DNA of 64,000 nucleotides from Glandiceps talaboti (GCF_964340395.1 NC_135554.1:930001-994000); one strand, 5' to 3'. Positions 1-11,740 are shown, numbered from the stretch's first letter. Notes: a model not told the origin generated them from the letters alone. Numbers and translations: made by a program.

Positions 1-1690
1 GTTAGATTATAGCATTCAATATTAGGTTAGATTATAGCATTCAATATTAGGTTAGATTATAGCATTCAATATTAGGTTACATTATAGCATTTAATATTAG
101 GTTAGATTATAGCATTCAATATTAGGTTAGATTACAGCATTCAATATTAGGTTAGATTACAGTATTCAATATTAGGTTAGATTACAGCATTCAATATTAG
201 GTTAGATTATAGCATTCAATATTAGGTTAGATTACAGTATTCAATATTAGGTTAGATTATAGCATTCAATATTAGGTTAGATTATAGCATTCAATATTAG
301 GTTAGATTATAGTATTCAATATTAGGTTAGATTACAGCATTCAATATTAGGTTAGATTATAGCATTCAATATTAGGTTAGATTACAGTATTCAATATTAG
401 GTTAGATTACAGCATGCAATATTAGGTTAGATTATAGTATTCAATATTAGGTTAGATTATAGTATTCAATATTAGGTTAGATTACAGTATTCAATATTAG
501 GTTAGATTACAGCATTCAATATTAGGTTAGATTACAGCATTCAATATTAGGTTAGATTACAGTATTCAATATTAGGTTAGATTACAGCATTCAATATTAG
601 GTTAGATTACAGCATTCAATATTAGGTTAGATTATAGCATTCAATATTAGGTTAGATTATAGCATTCAATATTAGGTTAGATTACAGCATTCAATATTAG
701 GTTAGATTATAGCATTCAATATTAGGTTAGATTACAGTATTCAATATTAGGTTAGATTACAGCATTCAATATTAGGTTAGATTATAGCATTCAATATTAG
801 GTTAGATGACAGCATTCAATATTAGGTTAGATGACAGCATTCAATATTAGGTTAGATTATAGCATTCAATATTAGGTTAGATTACAGCATTCAATATTAG
901 GTTAGATTACAGCATTCAATATTAGGTTAGATTACAGCATTCAATATTAGGTTAGATTATAGCATTTAATATTAGGTTAGATTATAGCATTCAATATTAG
1001 GTTAGATTATAGCATTCAATATTAGGTTACATTATAGCATTCAATATTAGGTTAGATTATAGCATTCAATATTAGGTTTGATTATAGCATTCAATATTAG
1101 GTTAGATTACAGCATTCAATATTAGGTTAGATTATAGCATTCAATATTAGGTTAGATTACAGCATTCAATATTAGGTTAGATTATAGCATTCAATATCAG
1201 GTTACATTATAGCATTCAATATTAGGTTAGATTACAGCATTCAATATTAGGTTAGATTATAGCATTCAATATTAGGTTACATTATAGCATTCAATATTAG
1301 GTTAGATTATAGCATTCAATATTAGGTTAGATTATAGCATTCAATATTAGGTTAGATTATAGCATTCAATATTAGGTTAGATTATAGCATTCAATATTAG
1401 GTTAGATTACAGCATTCAATATTAGGTTACATTATAGCATTCAATATTAGGTTAGATTATAGCATTCAATATTAGGTTAGATTATAGCATTCAATATTAG
1501 GTTACATTATAGCATTCAATATTAGGTTAGATTACAGCATTCAATATTAGGTTAGATTATAGCATTCAATATTAGGTTAGATTACAGCATTCAATATTAG
1601 GTTAGATTACAGCATTCAATATTAGGTTAGATTATAGCATTCAATATTAGGTTAGATTACAGCATTCAATATTAGGTTAGATTACAGCAT
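1..1690. repeat. 25-bp satellite array (about 67 copies, runs off the left edge)
   Basis: Head-to-tail copies of a 25-bp unit, GTTAGATTATAGCATTCAATATTAG as two pieces GTTAGATTATAG and CATTCAATATTAG. Variation is concentrated at a few sites: TTAT/TTAC, AGCATT/AGTATT, and occasional GTTAC or GATGAC variants. There are no spacers, so it is not a CRISPR array. The last copy ends at 1690, eight bases from the 5' splice site of the host-gene exon at 1699-1830, so the array forms the start of the following intron. The left end lies outside the window. Confidence 0.97.
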
Positions 1691-1698
1691 TGTCTCAC

Positions 1699-1830
1699 CT
1701 CAGGTATATCATCTTCAATGTCACTGGCAATTGTAGAGGGTGTCAGAGTACCCGGTGGTTTACCAGTGAATATATGTATTCTAATGGATGCCTTGCCAAA
1801 CTTGACCCACTCTTTGGGGTATTGATGAGG
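1699..1830 (-). CDS. Host gene exon 8 of 8 seen (44 codons; C2-like protein)
   Basis: Internal exon of the minus-strand host gene, the most 3' one in the window. It is preceded by a CTATCCAG acceptor and followed by a GTGAGA donor, both read on the minus strand. It starts and ends in phase 0, matching the phase-0 end of the exon at 11354-11439. It encodes residues 339-382 of the joined product, starting PHQYPKEWVKFGK, then an IRIHIFTGKPPG strand-turn segment, and ending in an acidic stretch (DIEDDIPE). The alternating hydrophobic pattern fits a beta strand of a C2-like fold, but no diagnostic motif is present. The donor GTGAGACA is followed at once by the 25-bp satellite. No stop codon is reached, so the gene continues beyond the left edge. 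The exon is predicted from splice signals and phase only. Confidence 0.8.
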
Positions 1831-2220
1831 CTGGATAGAATAACGTGTTTGATTAGATACACTGAATACTGAATGTAAAAATCATATTGATGCAGCAAGT
1901 GCAGAGCAGTGTATAATTCACTTAAAAGATTAAAACTTCAAGCAAGAGAAAGCAGTTGTCTGACAGAAACATAGAAATCTGGCACTCCTGGAGGGACAAT
2001 CTGAGGTATTCCAAAAGGGATCAGAGATGAACTGAAAATGCTCCCGTATGAGGGGAAATGTTGTTAATGTGCTTGCTGAGATTTTGAAATGTATTTCTGT
2101 ACTGTCGTACCTTTGTGTAATCAATACCTGTAGTAAGTTCACTTGAAATCAGTACAATCCTGGCTATATATCTCTTATTGCAAAAGTTCAACAAATATGA
2201 AAATTAGCAATTGAATTGAT
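1831..2220. other. Intron sequence without recognised features
   Basis: Part of the 9,523-base host intron 1831-11353. I see no coding sequence, RNA gene or clear repeat here; the small open frames lack splice context and any recognisable protein pattern. Confidence 0.6.
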
Positions 2221-3345
2221 ACCATCATATCTTTGCTGTCAATATCTTTAGGAAGTTTCTTCAAATTTGGTGCAGCCTTTCTCGGAATAGGCCCTAATTG
2301 CCAAAGTTTGTTAATTATGCAAATGAGCAATTAATCGACACCACTAATTTTCATTAAGAACTTTCATATCTCTGTATGATCAATATCTGTGGCAAGTTTC
2401 ATTAAATTTGGTGGTCTTTCTTGGTATAGGCCCTAATTGCCAAAGTTTGTTAATTATGCAAATGAGCAATTAATTGACACCACTAAATTTCATTAAGAAC
2501 TTTCATATCTCTGTATGATCAATATCTGTGGCAAGTTTCATTAAATTTGGTGGTCTTTCTTGGCTAGGCCCTAATTGCCAAAGTTCATTAATTATGCAAA
2601 TTAGCAATTAATTGACAGCACTAAATTTCATTGTATGCCTTTCCCATATCTTGAATGTGTAACAAAAGAAGTAGTTGACTTGCTCACTGGATCTACACTC
2701 TTACATAATGGTGTCATTTCCTTCAAGTCCAAAGTCTGCCTCAAGATCAAATACAACAAGTGATGTTACAAAGACTGATTACGGCCAGTCTGGGTGCCTA
2801 CTAAATGGCTTTACTGTTTGTAGCAAAACTGAAAAACATTACAGTGAAACAAGTCAAGACCTATAAAAACGAATTTGAATCTTTAGTATGTCTTCCCATA
2901 CATTTGAAAAGGAAATATCAATTTGGGAGTACAAAAAACCTGTATGAGTATGTAATAAAATAAGTAGTTGACTTTCTCGCTGGATCTACACACACACATA
3001 GTGTCAAGTCCAAAGTCTGCCTCAGGATCGAATACAAATGAGATACAAAGACTGATTACAGCCTGGTTGGGTGCCTACTTTTAAAAGGCTTCACTATGTG
3101 TCATTAATTATACAAATTATCATTAATTCTGCAAGCAACGCCCACCAAAAACTAATCAGTGCTAAGTTTCAGCTTGACAATGCCACATAGTAAATTGCAG
3201 AATATTTGCTTCAGTACTTTTTTAGATACCATTGGATCAAAATTTCTGCACAGACAGACAGACAGACAAACAAATGGATGGATGGACAGACAGACAGATA
3301 GACAGACAGACATCACCACGACATTACCTCCCATACGGGAGCTAA
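2220..3345 (+). mobile_element. C-family interspersed element with internal tandem units and 3' hairpin
   Basis: About three divergent copies of a roughly 140-bp unit lie at 2283-2620 (shared core CCCTAATTGCCAAAGTT followed by TTAATTATGCAAAT). A second related pair at 2660-2830 and 2955-3100 shares GTAGTTGACTT and CTGGATCTACAC. A (CAGA)n tract at 3250-3315 follows, and the element ends in a short hairpin CTCCCATACGGGAG directly followed by CTAA (3342-3345). The same end type recurs near 11870 (reverse) and 22700. No protein is encoded, so it looks non-autonomous. The left boundary is uncertain. Confidence 0.55.
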
Positions 3346-3459
3346 AATGGAAAACACAACTGTGCCCTTGCCAGAGAAAGGCTGTGCCGAGTATCCAGGT
3401 AAGTATACACTAACAAAAAATCTGTTTCTCTTCGGAAACTAGAGTTTATTACATATATT

Positions 3460-3486
3460 TACCTGGATACTCATTACTATAGGCAC
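3460..3486 (+). repeat. Left arm of a perfect 27-bp inverted repeat
   Basis: This segment (starting TACCTGGATACTCATTAC) is the exact reverse complement of 8784-8810. Outside the 27 bases the flanks diverge. A partial third copy in the opposite orientation lies at about 3387-3400 (GAGTATCCAGGTAAGTATA), forming a local inverted repeat with this arm. The pair brackets 5.35 kb that contains the broken LINE. Confidence 0.75.
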
Positions 3487-4100
3487 AGAGTACTTAGGCA
3501 CAGCACAATAAGAAAGGTGGCAGGAAGACCACCAAGAATTATAGAAAATTTGAAGGTACAATTAAGAAGGTATAGGCTAACACATTTGGTAACCATAAAC
3601 TGGGATGGCAAAGTGCCGTCCTTACCAATCACCTACTTAACTGGGGATCCCGACGACTAAAACAAATCCTCAGTAGCAAATAACTGTACAAAACATGTAT
3701 AGGAAATAAATAAAAACAATCCTGGAGACAGGAGAGACAGTAATAGGGAAAATATAGCACCAATGGCGTTGTAGCACAACTGTACAGTTTTTAAAAGTTT
3801 GGTGGCCCTTCAACAGGCTGCAACCCAGCGATACCATCTCTCTTAATTTCGTCAATTTTTACCTGTTCAAGTGATTTTATCCTTCTCATTGTGTAACTAT
3901 TGGATAGTTTTCACCGCCTTCTTGAGATTTCCATTTGTTCTTATTCAATCCTACCAGAACTGAAATTTGTATTAGTGCTTTTCGTCATCATGTCATTGGT
4001 TTCCAGAAGCTTCACTCGATCGGTCATTTTTGTGCAGCGGTGCTTTAGGCAGTTAAACAGGTGCACCTGCCCTCAACTACAATAAAGGTACTGTCAAGGA
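3487..4100. other. Intron sequence without recognised features
   Basis: No exon with matching splice phase, RNA gene or repeat is recognised between the inverted-repeat arm and the start of the LINE. The short open frames here look like chance. Confidence 0.5.
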
Positions 4101-7100
4101 ACTTTCTATTGTCTCTTCGATGGAATGCTACGACTTCTACACTGCAAATGAAACCCGCCATTAAACTTGTGAATCGTCTGAACAGGAACAGACTTTGTGG
4201 GTCTAAGTGTGGCAAAAACTGACATCTCTATCCACCCATGGATTTTTAAATATAGTCCGAAAATTTCAGTCAGGGGTTCAGGAGTAAACATAAATAATTT
4301 GATTGCAGTAAGTAAAGTACTGCTACATGAGCAGGTGAGAAACTTGTCTTTCTCTTTGTGTAGTGCCAGGTCTCTAAACAACAAACTACCAGCTGTGTGC
4401 TCCCTGATTCATGAGAAACAGACTGGTATTTTTGTAGTTACGGAATCTTGGCTGAGTGATTCTAAACAGCAGCTGACTATGAATGAATTCCATGCATCAT
4501 TATCTGGTTATAACATCCATAGCTGTCACCGCTCATCTCATAAAGGTGGTGGAGTGACAGTAATTTTGTGGAAAAATGTCATTGCCAAGGCTACCAAGAA
4601 GGCTAGTTTCTCCTCTTTTGAGTCGATGGATTTATACATTCAAGTCCAGTCGAAGATGATTCACATAATTGTTGTTTACCGTCCACCACCCTCGAGGGAG
4701 AATGGCTCGACATCCAAAACATTTTTCCGTGAATTTGCCTCGTTATTAGAATGTGTTGTCATCTCTTGTCATGACGCTGTCGTCTGAACAGTTTGTTAGG
4801 GGCTTTGAATTGGACTGCCTCCTACCATCTGATCATTGTTTGGTTCACTTCATGTCGGACTTGACCAGACCCCTCGCTAGTAAGATCAAATGAGTGAGTC
4901 GGAAAATAGCCGGTATCACCTGTGATCAAGTGACGTCATGTATGAAGGACAATCCTTTCTCTCCACTAAATGATGCAAAAGTCGATATGCTTGTGCACGA
5001 TTACAATAATATTTTGACCACGGTATGGAACACTTTTCCCCTGAAACAACAAAAGTTAGGAAATTAGAACGTAGTTGGAAGGCCATCCCTTTGGAGATCG
5101 ATATCAACAAACAAATCTTCCATGAAAAGCGCTCGGCTCATAACTGACTCGTCAATGACATCAGGGTGTCTTACTATCGTCTGAGAATAGAAAATTTGAT
5201 CAGCGGAAATTATTCTCTGTTATCGATGACATGATCGGTGAGAAGTCGTCATCTGCCCAGACTTTGCCACATCATAGTGACTCCAAGTTCCTAGCTGAAA
5301 AGTTTTCAGACTTTTTCTATGACAAAGTAGCTAAGTTCAGAGAGCGTTTAGATTCTGTGTCTAGGGTACCACCTTTTATGTATTGTGCACAATCTTTTAC
5401 AGATTTTATTAGCATTTCAGAATCCCACATTTCTAAGTTGATTTTATCGATGAATTCAAAATCCTGCAACCTTGATCCACTTCCAAATTCACTATTGAAA
5501 ATGTGTCTTCCATATACATCATCTCGTATTACAGACATAGTCAACGAGTCTTTCAGATCTGGTATTTTTCCACAGTGTCTCAAACATGCAATAGTTAAAC
5601 CTTTGCTGAAAAAGACTTGATTAGATCCAGATCCATTGAAAAACTACCGCCCGGTATCAAATCTGTCATTCATCAGTAAAGTCATTGAAAAGATTGTGGT
5701 TCAACAATTGGATAACCATTTATCGAGCTCTCAGTTGTATTGCAAATTTCAATCAGCCTATCGAAAATTCCATAGTGCAGAATGACGTCATGCTTTCGAT
5801 AGATAAACATTCAGAAGTAATTCTCGATCTTTTGGATTTGAGTGCTGCGTTTGATACCATTGATCACACCATTCTATTGGAAAGGCTGGAGACTCGTTTT
5901 GATACCATTGATCATACCATTCTATTGGAAAGGCTGGAGACTCGTTTTGATACCATTGATCATACCATTCTATTGGAAAGGCTGGAGACTCGTTTTGATA
6001 CCATTGATCATACCATTCTATTGGAAAGGCTGGAGACTCGTTTTGATACCATTGATCATACCATTCTATTGGAAAGGCTGGAGACTCGTTTTGATACCAT
6101 TGATCATACCATTCTATTGGAAAGGCTGGAGACTCGTTTTGATACCATTGATCATACCATTCTATTGGAAAGGCTGGAGACTCGTTTTGATACCATTGAT
6201 CATACCATTCTATTGGAAAGGCTGGAGACTCGTTTTGATACCATTGATCATACCATTCTATTGGAAAGGCTGGAGACTCGTTTGATACCATTGATCATAC
6301 CATTCTATTGGAAAGGCTGGAGACTCGTTTTGATACCATTGATCATACCATTCTATTGGAAAGGCTGGAGACTCGTTTTGATACCATTGATCATACCATT
6401 CTATTGGAAAGGCTGGAGACTCGTTTTGATACCATTGATCATACCATTCTATTGGAAAGGCTGGAGACTCGTTTTGATACCATTGATCATACCATTCTAT
6501 TGGAAAGGCTGGAGACTCGTTTTGATACCATTGATCATACCATTCTATTGGAAAGGCTGGAGACTCGTTTGATACCATTGATCATACCATTCTATTGGAA
6601 AGGCTGGAGACTCGTTTTGATACCATTGATCATACCATTCTATTGGAAAGGCTGGAGACTCGTTTTGGCATCAAAGGACTTGCGCTGAAATGGTTTGCGT
6701 CATACTTGAAAGGAAGGACTCAGAGTGTTATGATAGATAGAGTTTCGTCAGAAGCACGTGAACTTTTAAATGGAGTTCCACAAGGCAGTGTTTTTGGCCC
6801 AATACTGTTCACATTGTATTGCGCTCCCCTTGAGGACATCATGGAAAAACACTCGCTCAGTTTCATGATGTACACTGACAACACGGAAGTATATCTAACC
6901 TGTAAAAGAGCCGAATACTCTAAATTACAGATCGAGGCCTGTGTAGATGAGATTCGTGAATGGATGGTCTTGAATAAACTAGTCCTGAATGACAGTAAAA
7001 CAGAACTGATTCATTTGCATTCAAATTTCAGACCTCACAAACCTTTATTGGAACGCAGCATTCGGTTGGATCAAATTGTACCATCTGCCGTTGTGAGGAA

Positions 7101-7418
7101 TTTATTTTGACAGTGTTGGTATATCACATAGTCAAGTTTCACAAGTCTGCAAATCAGCTTCGTTTGTTTTAAGTCGCATTGGTTGCATCCGTAATGTTTT
7201 AGATTGCACAACTACTGAAAGACTGATTCATGCTTTCTTAACATCACGCTTACAACATATGCAGAACTCTGCCACCCGTTTGGTCACTCACACTCAGAAA
7301 TACGAACAATTAATGCCTGTCCTCCAAGATTTACACTGGCTCCCTGTCTTCCACTGGATTGAGTTTAAGGTTCTTATGCTCACATACAAATGTCTTCATG
7401 GTCAAGCACCAACTTATA

Positions 7419-7420
<2 letters not shown>
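4100..7420 (+). pseudogene. Broken CR1/L2-like non-LTR retrotransposon (endonuclease + reverse transcriptase)
   Basis: Degenerate second open frame of a LINE, broken by stops, deletions and frameshifts. Residues at 4320-4760 look like an APE-type endonuclease: ARSLNNK, VTESWL, a GGGV turn and YRPP. The part normally carrying the GDFN motif is deleted, but an SDH motif survives at 4828-4836. Reverse-transcriptase signatures follow: [11 protein letters not shown] (about 5640), [10 protein letters not shown] (about 5750), motif [13 protein letters not shown] (about 5833), GVPQGSVFGPILF (about 6775) and motif C MYTDNTEVY (about 6868). Motif C normally has two aspartates; here the second codon is Asn (6880-6882). 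A C-terminal region (LQDLHWLPV, KCLHGQAP) ends at about 7415 and is followed by a (TTA)n tract. The region between the RT and this tail lacks the usual middle segment. The copy cannot be autonomous. CR1/L2 placement is by motif style only. Confidence 0.85.
5848..6662 (+). repeat. 48-bp tandem repeat inside RT motif A (17 copies)
   Basis: Seventeen head-to-tail copies of the codons for [16 protein letters not shown], the segment holding the catalytic aspartate of reverse-transcriptase motif A. The first nine copies are in one frame. A single T is missing from the run at about 6281 and again at about 6568, giving two 47-bp units and two frameshifts (9, then 6, then 2 copies). The units are almost identical, so the expansion is recent relative to decay of the surrounding LINE. 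The first copy has GATCACACC where the others have GATCATACC. Confidence 0.97.

Positions 7421-7449
<29 letters not shown>
7421..7449. repeat. (TTA)n microsatellite at the LINE 3' side
   Basis: A perfect run of TTA/ATT trinucleotides directly after the recognisable LINE C-terminal coding sequence. It may have arisen from the LINE 3' tail or by independent expansion. Confidence 0.85.
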
Positions 7450-7451
<2 letters not shown>

Positions 7452-7499
7452 AACTGTTTACCTACATGCTAATCCATGCTAGGTATAGGTGTTCATTTG

Positions 7500-8386
7500 C
7501 TAAATGACTATCCAGTTTTCTATCCAACCCTGTTGTTATCTTTGCAATATACACAATCATTCACCTGTTGCTATGGGCATGGTCATGTTGGTAGTCATAT
7601 ATATATTTGCATACATTTTTTGAGTGTTCATTCACTTGTTTATGAATCTCTGATGTTATCTTTGCAATATACGTGATCATTTGGCTGTTGCTATGGGTGT
7701 CATCTTGTTGCTATGTATATTTGCATACATTTTTGAATGTTTATTCATTTGTCTATTAATCCCTGTTGTTATATTGCATACACGATCATTTGGCTGTTGC
7801 TATGGGACCACATAATCCCTATTGTTATCTTTGCAATATATGATCATTTGGCTGTTACCATGGGTGTGGTCTTGTTGCTGGGAATATCTGCATACACTTT
7901 TTGAATGTTTGCTCACTCGTCCATGGATCCCTGTTATCTTTGAGAAATATACCATCATTTGGCTGTTGCTATGGGCGTGGTCATGGTTGCTATGGATATT
8001 TGCATACATTTTTTGAATGTTTACTCACTAGCCTACCAGATGATGTAATTATTTGACCAAACTATACTGTCATTTGGTTGTTGCATGGTTGGTAGGGCCA
8101 ATTGTGTCAAAATATTTTGAAGAAAATTTGCAGAATAACTCCTCACTAAATTTCAGGCTCATTGACACCCCCAAATCACGTACCTGTGATGCCATCATTT
8201 TGCTTTGAACAATTTCCCAATGATACACCAAAAGTAATCTCCCTACCAAATACCAAGACAATCGATCTGGTGGTTTTTGAGTTTAATGCGTACACACACA
8301 CACACACAAAGACAGACAGATGGACAGACACTGCAACATGCCCATAGCACACTACTGAACCTTATCAGTTGAGTTGTGCTAAAAAA
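7500..8386 (+). mobile_element. D-family interspersed element, copy 1
   Basis: About five degenerate tandem units of roughly 60-120 bp (shared CTGTTATCTTTGCAATATA and TTGCTATGGGCGTGGTC), then a non-repetitive part, a (CA)n/(GACA)n tract at 8292-8330 and an end containing CAGTTGAGTTGTGCTAA. A related copy lies at 54067-54945 with the same order of parts. No coding capacity is apparent. The layout (tandem core, microsatellite, hairpin-like end, CTAA) resembles Helentron-associated non-autonomous elements, but the ends are not proven. Confidence 0.6.
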
Positions 8387-8783
8387 CACAAAAACACCTA
8401 TGTTTAAAACAACAATGCCGAAAAAACAAGATAGTAACGGCCTTAAAAACAATGTAGTGAATACGTACACAAATACAGCCAAGCAAATAAAGTGGGAAGT
8501 ATGAAAACAAAAATAGGAACATATGAAGACACTCCAAGAACTGAAAAAGACATAAGTAGCTGTAGAAGGAGTGATGAAGCACACAGCCAACCTCAAGCAA
8601 ATGGCAACAGATAAGGAAAGCTCTCATCGGAAACCAGGCAACATGTAGAGACATCAAATTGGCAACAACAAAAAATCAGGTGGGAAATGACTCGATGTTG
8701 ACCAAGCCAGTATAATAAATTATGGTAAATAGGTGGCGACATAAGGAAGCCTAAAAAAGACTCACCCTACCACATTGGTGGGA
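8387..8783. other. Intron sequence without recognised features
   Basis: Between D-family copy 1 and the right arm of the 27-bp inverted repeat I see no convincing exon, RNA gene or repeat. Confidence 0.5.
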
Positions 8784-8810
8784 GTGCCTATAGTAATGAG
8801 TATCCAGGTA
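8784..8810 (-). repeat. Right arm of a perfect 27-bp inverted repeat
   Basis: Exact reverse complement of 3460-3486. No clear target-site duplication is seen next to the arms, so it is not certain that the two delimit one transposed unit. Confidence 0.75.
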
Positions 8811-8999
8811 TTAAAGTATATGAGACAAAATTAGTTTGATCCTGATCAACGTTACTTAGTGGTGATATCATAGATTTACATTGTTACATTGCTTGCATTG
8901 TTGTATCATGAACTCAAGGTCAACATTTTGCGAACACCAAGTTGCCTGAGTACTTAATAGCTTTTCATCCAGTTTTGTTCATCCGACAGCTAAATCATT

Positions 9000-11190
9000 G
9001 CAGTATAATTATCATACTGTAATATTCCAAGTAATGCATAATGTGATGCTACATAACTTACAGTACAGTACACATTACAGTATAATTATCATACTGTAAT
9101 ACTCCAAGTAATGCATAATGTGATGCTACATAACTTACAGTACAGTACACATTACAGTATAATTATCATACTGTAATATTCCAAGTAATGCATAATGTGA
9201 TGCTACATAACTTACAGTACAGTACACATTACAGTATAATTATCATACTGTAATACTCCAAGTAATGCATAATGTGATGCTACATAACTTACAGTACAGT
9301 ACACATTACAGTATTGTTGCGGAAAGTTTGCGAGTGTCACGCCCCAAGGTGCCTGTATTTGGCTCATCTCAGTACCTTACTGGAGAAAGTCGAATTTTTT
9401 CCTGTATTTCAGGTCTAGATATCCCGTGTTTAGTCGAAGCACACTTTTCATATGCCAGTCAGTTGCTGAGGGGTGGAGTCTTGGTCACATGGTCAGGTAG
9501 CTATAACAACACTTTTCTCCCATGCTCTCTCTCTCTCTCTTCTTGGACACCGTGTAGTCAACATCGTGCCAAATACACTCTTGACATAATCTCTTGGTTT
9601 ACCGTCATTTGCACTTCTTTTCTGTTAAAACCTACTTCTTACTTTAGGGAAACGTTTTCTTGCATGCCTCTGTGAGGTTGAGTTGTGGGTTTTCATGAGT
9701 TGGTCATGATATTTCAGGTTTCTTGGGTTGTGCCGTGGTCTAGAGATGCTGGCATTGGCGAATGTCTGTTCTTAATTTTATAGTTTATGTTCTGCCCTAC
9801 ACAAGGTCAAATCGAACAGCTTGGTGTGACGAAGCAGGTTTTTCACGCTTATCGAAGGCTTGCTAACGCTACCACTTATTAGCTTTCATAGGCAATCTAT
9901 TCTAGAGTTTTATTAGGTGTTAAATATCAGAGTTTTTCGTGTACTTTCCACGAGTTCGTCAAAGTATAATTATCATACTGTAATACTCCAAGTAATGCAT
10001 AATGTGATGCTACATAACTTACAGTACAGTACACATTACAGTATAATTATCATATTGTAATATTCCAAGTAATGCATAATGTGATGCTACATAACTTACA
10101 GTACAGTACACATTACAGTATAATTATCATATTGTAATATTCCAAGTAATGCATAATGTGATGCTACATAACTTACAGTACAGTGCACATTACAGTATAA
10201 TTATCATATTGTAATATTCCAAGTAATGCATAATGTGATGCTACATAACTTACAGTACAGTACACATTACAGTATTGTTGCGGAAAGTTTGCGAGTGTCA
10301 CGCCCCAAGGTGCCTGTATTTGGCTCATCTCAGTACCTTACTGGAGAAAGTCGAATTTTTTCCTGTATTTCAGGTCTAGATATCCCGTGTTTAGTCGAAG
10401 CACACTTTTCATATGCCAGTCAGTTGCTGAGGGGTGGAGTCTTGGTCACATGGTCAGGTAGCTATAACAACACTTTTCTCCCATGCTCTCTCTCTCTCTT
10501 CTTGGACACCGTGTAGTCAACATCGTGCCAAATACGCTCTTGACATAATCTCTTGGTTTACCGTCATTTGCACTTCTTTTCTGTTAAAACCTACTTCTTA
10601 CTTTAGGGAAACGTTTTCTTGCATGCCTCTGTGAGGTTGAGTTGTGGGTTTTCATGAGTTGGTCGTGATATTTCATGTTTCTTGGGTTGTGCCGTGGTCT
10701 AGAGATGCTGGCATTGGCGAATGTCTGTTCTTAATTTTATAGTTTATGTTCTGCCCTACACAAGGTCAAATCGAACAGCTTGGTGTGACGGAGCAGGTTT
10801 TTCACGCTTATCGAAGGCTTGCTAACGCTACCACTTATTAGCTTTCATAGGCAATCTATTCTAGAGTTTTATTAGGTGTTAAATATCAGAGTTTTTTGTG
10901 TACTTTCCACGAGTTCGTCAAAGTATAATTATCATACTGTAATACTCCAAGTAATGCATAATGTGATGCTACATAACTTACAGTACAGTACACATTACAG
11001 TATAATTATCATTATACTGTAATATTCCAAGTAATGCATAATGTGATGCTACATAACTTACAGTACAGTACACATTACAGTATAATTATCATACTGTAAT
11101 ACTCCAAGTAATGCATAATGTGATGCTACATAACTTACAGTACAGTACACATTACAGTATAATTATCATACTGTAGTACTCCAAGTAACA
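9000..11190. repeat. 77-bp tandem repeats embedded in a 961-bp higher-order duplication
   Basis: Units of 77 bp (core GTAATGCATAATGTGATGCT, at 9031, 9108, 9185 and 9262) occur in three blocks: about 9000-9315, 9963-10276 and 10922-11188. The blocks are separated by two nearly identical copies of a roughly 645-bp spacer (9316-9962 and 10277-10921; offset 961 bp). Each 77-bp unit contains short self-complementary stretches (CAGTATAATTATCATACTG). The spacers have a few substitutions and a 2-bp length change in a CT tract. That change moves the reading frame, which argues against the open frames at 9265-9675 and 10226-10516 being genes. Confidence 0.95.
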
Positions 11191-11353
11191 AGATCTGATT
11201 TCAATATCTAAATGAACTAACAACACGTTTTTTCTATAAGTTACGCTATTTTTTATTCTAGTGTCTTCATTTGCTTGATTTCAAATAGTAATCAACATGA
11301 CACATAGAATATGCATTCTAAGCTGATATACACTAAATTTAATATGATCTCAC

Positions 11354-11439
11354 CATAGCTGGTATATGTTTGGCATCAGGTACTGGTGGATAGTACATCT
11401 TTAGTTTATGTGTTCCTGTATGTACTCTGTTGAAACCAC
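11354..11439 (-). CDS. Host gene exon 7 of 8 seen (28 codons plus split codon)
   Basis: Short internal exon. The acceptor is TTGATTCAG and the donor GTGAGA on the minus strand. It opens with two bases that complete a glycine codon begun by the exon at 14757-14928 (1 + 2 phase), then encodes residues 311-338, including FNRVHTGTHKLKMYYPPVPD and ending AKHIPAM. It ends in phase 0, matching the next exon at 1699-1830. The sequence is coding-like (no stop, charged and aromatic residues in a beta pattern) against an AT-rich non-coding background. The exact phase match with both neighbours is the main support. The function of this segment is not recognised. Confidence 0.82.
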
Positions 11440-11740
11440 CTGAATCAAATAAAAGCATAATTTCTAATGTAAGTAACAATGAGCTGCTTAATATGATTAA
11501 AATCTAATGTGGTGTGGTTTGATTTCTACCCTTTACCTTTAATTTCCTTATTATAGTATTACATTCTGGGTATGATGAAAATGGTTATCACTCCTAGAAT
11601 GATGATAAAATAAATCAAAATGTAGGAAGGAAACAAAGGTGAATAATGGAATCAAACTGTATTAATTCCTAGATCAGACTATGAGATTATAATAATTAGT
11701 ACATTTATCACATAAGTATGTCGGAGTCTTCCCTCGTTCT
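11440..11740. other. Intron sequence without recognised features
   Basis: Start of the 3,317-base intron 11440-14756. No feature recognised. Confidence 0.5.

Noticed and set aside
1-1690. CRISPR-like array of short repeats
   Set aside because: Units are contiguous with no unique spacers, and the setting is an animal intron. The same applies to the arrays at 14940, 36898, 40434, 52408 and 63470.
5685-6572. 295-codon open frame taken as a repeat protein
   Set aside because: Only the first part follows the reverse transcriptase; the rest is the 48-bp repeat, read in the wrong frame after the T deletion at about 6281.
9265-9675. 136-codon open frame, repeated at 10226-10516
   Set aside because: It spans tandem repeats, and the duplicate copy has a 2-bp change in a CT tract that alters the frame downstream. 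No recognisable protein pattern.
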